Source of the DNA: Bacillota bacterium
GTDB taxonomy: Bacteria > Bacillota > Sulfobacillia > Sulfobacillales > Sulfobacillaceae
Reading direction: 5' to 3'
Assembly (NCBI GenBank): GCA_021806205.1
Contig: JAJZXX010000176.1
Coordinates: 19,996 to 83,995, forward strand
DNA: 64,000 bases
Part shown: positions 60,816 to 64,000 of the stretch, one piece after another
Position numbering within the stretch: the first letter of the stretch is position 1
How the letters are laid out: each line of letters opens with the position of its first letter
Program-made: the position numbers and the translations under genes
Notes under the pieces: model-generated
Seen by the model: the letters and a program-made list of their open reading frames with translations, nothing else
The model's database searches: none
What the model was told of the DNA's origin: nothing

Positions 60816-61610
60816 CTATAGGTTAAAGATTACGGTGCGGATTTCTGTCATTTCTTCCAGGGCAAATCGTGGTCCCTCGCGCCCCATTCCGCTGAGTTTC
60901 ACGCCTCCGTACGGCATTAAATCGACGCGGTAGGCTGACGTATCATTGATGATGACCCCACCGGCTTCAATGGTTTGGGCAGCTTTCCAGGCGGGACCGA
61001 TGCCTTTGGTAAAAACGCCCTCTTGGGTTTCTTTGATCCAACCATGCACCCGCAAGGCTTCCTCGTTGGTAATCAAGGGGCCCACGTTGACAGTGGGATC
61101 GAGCGGATCCCCCACCTTCAGCGCCTCTGTATAGTGGATAAAGGCGGCGTTAAACGGCGCCAAGACGGGGCGGTGGACGTAAATGCGTTGCACTGAGATG
61201 TAAAACTGGCCGGCGGAACGGTAGGCTTTGGCCGACAACAGCCGGGCGGTTGTGTCCAGGTCAGCATCGGAATGGACGATGTTGCCCGAGTCACTGGCGA
61301 GTTCGAGCACGACCGGCTTTAGGCCGGCGATAGCTCGAATGTGTTCACCCACTGCGGGGCTTCCCGTAAATGTGACCATCTTAATACCAGGGTGTTGAAC
61401 GAGATAGTTGCCAATTGCCCCGCCCGGCCCCACGGCGAGGTTCAAGTAGCCTAGCGGGAGATCGGCTTCCTCCAGCACCTCGGATAGCATAATAGCGGTA
61501 AGGGGTGTCGTTGTAGCTAGCTTCAGCACCACGGGACAGCCTGCTGCAATGGCTGGGCCGACCTTATGCACCACAGCTGAAGTTCTTTTCCTGGCGAGAG
61601 GCCCAGCCAC
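60816..61610 (-). pseudogene. Decayed aldehyde dehydrogenase
   Basis: The sequence is clearly NAD(P)-aldehyde dehydrogenase (HKVGPAIAAGCPVVLK, MVTFTGSPAVGEHIR, PYGGVKLSGMGREGPR). However, about 150 N-terminal residues are missing. The catalytic cysteine of the GQxCISVQRIYVH segment is Tyr (GQFYISVQRIYVH). A stretch of about 65-70 residues between WIKET and QEGVFTKG, including the EEVFGP motif, is deleted. It cannot be catalytically active. The truncation point adjoins a transposase remnant, the likely cause of the break. Confidence 0.85.
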
Positions 61611-61618
61611 TCGGAGAT

Positions 61619-61972
61619 TTGGGGTGCTTACAATTGGTGATCGACACGATTTCCGATGAACCGTTGATGCGAATTTTAGAGCGCGGACGCGGTCGCAATG
61701 ATTATCCCGTGCGGTCCCTGGTGTTGGCGCTAATGCTAAATGTCATCACTTCAACCGACCCGACTGCCACCAAAGTCGGTCGATCCATGACCCCTGGAAC
61801 ACCGGAGAATCAGCCCCAGGGGCTGGGATTCACGTTTGGTGTACGGAGAAATCCCATGGCCTCCACCAAAACGCGAATGACCATGGCAGAACCCCGAGTT
61901 TGCACTCTTCACTCCCCATCCGAACGTTACGATGACAGTGCAATTAGTCAAACCCATGACAAAAAGAATTAG
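61619..61972 (+). pseudogene. DDE transposase N-terminal remnant
   Basis: DTISDEPLMRILERGRGRND followed by YPVRSLVLALMLNVI matches the N-terminal domain of IS1182/IS5-group transposases (DDEPL...GYPVRxLxxALL). The frame then loses similarity. It lies back to back with the truncated aldehyde dehydrogenase. Confidence 0.6.
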
Positions 61973-62424
61973 CCAAAACACCTGGGGAACTCCGTGCTGA
62001 CGGGGGTCGTCTTTCGAAATCCGACGATCGAAAGCCTGCGGCGGGAACTCCGCCGCAACGGACAATTGTGGGAAATAGTGGGATTGGGTGGGACCACCCC
62101 ATCGGCATGGGCATATTGTTGAGGCTACTCAAGGTGAGTAGCCCTTCTAGCCGGCCCTCGGGGTGCAAATCGCCAGGGCTACTCGTCTGATTGATCGCAG
62201 ACTTTTCACTCATCGTTAGAGTGGCACGTTTCAGGTTGATCGGCACAATTCTCGTGGTTAAGATTTTTAGCCAAAGAGGTGGAGCCAGGTCCACCTCTAA
62301 GTGTACGAACGCCTCCGAATATTCTTGATTCGCACCATGAAGTAAATAGTGCATAGAAATGGTCCCGGGAAGGAAAATTTCTGGGCGCGCGGCGGAAAGT
62401 GATGAATTATCAATACGTGGCGCC
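61973..62424. other. No recognised gene
   Basis: Only short, unconvincing open frames are present. One CTACTC-AAG-GTGAGTAG-type imperfect repeat occurs at 62123-62140. Otherwise nothing is seen. Confidence 0.4.
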
Positions 62425-62700
62425 TCAATCGGCCAAGACTACGCCCAACCGCTCCTTGGCGCTGTTCCAATCGTAGGTGGTAAGCCGTCCAAGCGCACAC
62501 AAAACCAGCGATTCGTGTATAGTGATCAGCTTGCCGACTCGGCGACATGATGGCTTGATCAACCCAGCCTCCGACCAATAACGCAACGCCACATCGCCAG
62601 GTCCTTCATGCACTTGACTCGTGACCGCCGCCAACACGATGTCGCGCGTGGCCTCCTGGTAGGACGGGCGACTGACGACCACGGCCGGCCGTCATATCGC
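62425..62700 (-). pseudogene. MazF/PemK toxin remnant
   Basis: RPAVVVSRPSYQEATRDIV, then GDVALRYWSEAGLIKPSCR and VGKLITIHESLVL match the second half of MazF-type mRNA interferases. Directly upstream, a TGA interrupts the frame before the arginine-proline (AKAI-stop-RPAVV), and the usual N-terminal GDI strand is absent. A broken toxin. An overlapping frame (62830-62606) starting MMEARGYVSLGDML might be an antitoxin scrap. Confidence 0.65.
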
Positions 62701-63158
62701 CTTGGCCAAGATGGCTAATCACCCGAAGGCCGATAGGTAAAACAATCCAAAAATCATGTGAAGAGCGCCGCAGATTAAACTCTCGCTCCAACATGTCCCC
62801 GAGGCTGACGTACCCGCGTGCCTCCATCACTTCACCGACACGGTACAGAGTGTTGGAGTCCCAAAAGTTTTGGAGATTGGTGCTTAGAATTACATAACGT
62901 AGCGCATGAGGCTCATTCTCAAATAGTAGCTCAGTAATGGGCCTCTCGAAGGTTCCACAGTCGCATTAAAATGAAACATCGGCGTGGATCCGGACGCGCC
63001 GGAATCGAGTTACTCAATGTCTCGTCCTCACTGCGGGGGAACTCACGGGACAGCCAACCATTCTACTATTTGAGAAAGAGCCGCGCATGATCGTAATCCG
63101 AGGGCTCATAAATATCGGTGTCTCTTCCGTATTTATAATCCACTTAGGCGATACAATA
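62701..63158. other. No intact gene recognised
   Basis: Apart from the possible antitoxin scrap to 62830, only a TATAAT (63134-63139) before the next remnant is notable. Confidence 0.4.
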
Positions 63159-63300
63159 ATGGACGAACAGTTTGTCAGTATTGGCAAAGCCGCGAAGAGG
63201 CTCGGGATGCGTATCGAATGGCTCCGGAAATGGGAACGTGAGGGGCAGTTGATTGTTGTGGGCACGTTGACTAATCATCGCGGCTATCGGGGTCGATGGC
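63159..63300 (+). pseudogene. IS607-type serine resolvase remnant (MerR-like N-terminus)
   Basis: FVSIGKAAKRLGMRIEWLRK then WEREGQLI is the MerR-like helix-turn-helix that begins IS607 TnpA resolvases. After HRGYRG the frame runs into unrelated residues, with no resolvase catalytic serine domain, so only the DNA-binding head remains. Confidence 0.65.
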
Positions 63301-63449
63301 AAAATGGAGGGCCTTTAGGACTCTCCTTACTGATCAAGGCGATACCTGCTTACGGCCTTGGTGGCATCCGGCGTACAGGAGGCGCGAACTGGACTTTGGC
63401 TTTCACCCGGAACGTGGGAATCTGGCCGGTGGAAAACATCCGGGATGCC

Positions 63450-63783
63450 GGTCAGTATCTGTCGGCTGCACCCGTTGTCAATAGGAAGGCTGAAATCACA
63501 ATGGCGATGGCGGCCACCAAGGTGACTCGTCTCGCGTTGATAATTTCGAGCCCCAATGGTCGTCTGCACCGGACGGCTGGCTACAGGGCCAAACCGGCCA
63601 TCAAGAATGGCGCGGGCCATAGTCCAATGGACCGCGATCGGTATGGTATGCCCCGGTGTAGTGGGCGCCGATGCTCCAAGCAAATGCGAGCACGAGCATG
63701 ATAAGTATGATTGCTTGTATCGGTATGGCGAATCCTCGTCCAGTGCATCGGACCAGTACCAAAACATCCGGTGATAGCGCCAT
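63450..63783 (-). pseudogene. Possible decayed phosphate permease (PiT-like)
   Basis: In two different minus-strand frames, IILIMLVLAFAWSIGAHYTG and then FGPVASRPVQTTIGARN read like consecutive parts of a PiT-type inorganic phosphate transporter. The frame change between them means it is broken. The similarity is short and from memory of the family. Confidence 0.35.
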
Positions 63784-64000
63784 GGTTTATGAAGGCTTAT
63801 CAAATGCGCCGTAAAACCCCTTGCTTCAGCTATGGGGCTATAAGGCGCTCGCTGTCAGGCGAAATTTTGGGGGCGTCTTCCCTCACAAATAAAAGTACTT
63901 GAAAGTGATTCGTTGCCTCAAATTAAAAGGTACTGCAATCATATCATGAACATAAGCGAATGAGGTGCCTGCTAGGGACTAGCCAGGCGACGCCGAATCG

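Overview
The window reads as chromosome of an acidophilic, moderately GC-rich Firmicute of the Sulfobacillus type. This is inferred from the Bacillus-like order of the menaquinone and heme genes, strong GGAGG ribosome binding sites, abundant Cox/xanthine-dehydrogenase-type molybdenum hydroxylases, an ETF/menaquinone electron-transfer set and a blue-copper protein. No 16S gene is present, so the genus is an inference.

From 1 to 51.6 kb the DNA is a dense core chromosome. The left end holds a minus-strand menaquinone operon (menF-menD-menH-menB, menB cut by the window edge). It is followed by a phosphotransferase, pheA, a membrane-tailed long-chain acyl-CoA synthetase, a YigZ protein, an MGDG-synthase-like glycosyltransferase and a polysaccharide deacetylase. 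Positions 12.1-25.1 kb form a long co-directional locus. It encodes a form-II CO-dehydrogenase-like molybdenum hydroxylase (coxSLM) with its maturation genes (coxD, coxE, coxG, an XdhC protein, a MobA-like nucleotidyltransferase), then an acyl-CoA synthetase, an alpha/beta hydrolase, a NarL-type two-component pair and tatC. A membrane Fe-S oxidoreductase of the FadF/EMO type sits behind its own palindrome-bearing promoter (25.2 kb). After a GH18 lipoprotein and a short scarred segment come DUF881, icd, mdh and sucCD (TCA cycle). A second, minus-strand molybdenum hydroxylase (L-M-S) follows with a FUSC-type exporter behind it. The heme operon hemA-hemX-hemC-hemD-hemB runs from 41.3 to 46.7 kb, then selA, etfBA, a beta-propeller-like protein and three tRNA genes (Val, Phe, Asp).

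Menaquinone synthesis, EtfAB, the FadF/EMO oxidoreductase, the fatty acyl-CoA synthetase and the TCA enzymes together describe a respiratory chain in which acyl-CoA electrons pass through ETF to menaquinone. The molybdenum hydroxylases feed further electrons from unknown substrates.

Immediately after the tRNA-Asp gene and its terminator (51.6 kb onward) the character changes. The region is gene-poor, littered with decayed mobile elements (ISKra4, IS607, a DDE transposase) and decayed genes (aldehyde dehydrogenase, GH18, MazF, a possible phosphate permease). It also carries a PIN/Phd toxin-antitoxin pair, a signal-less cupredoxin, an MFS exporter, a CGNR protein and an intact taurine/sulfonate-type ABC transporter. 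That transporter sits behind a structured leader RNA ending in a strong terminator with a competing upstream arm, which is the best candidate for an undescribed regulatory element here.
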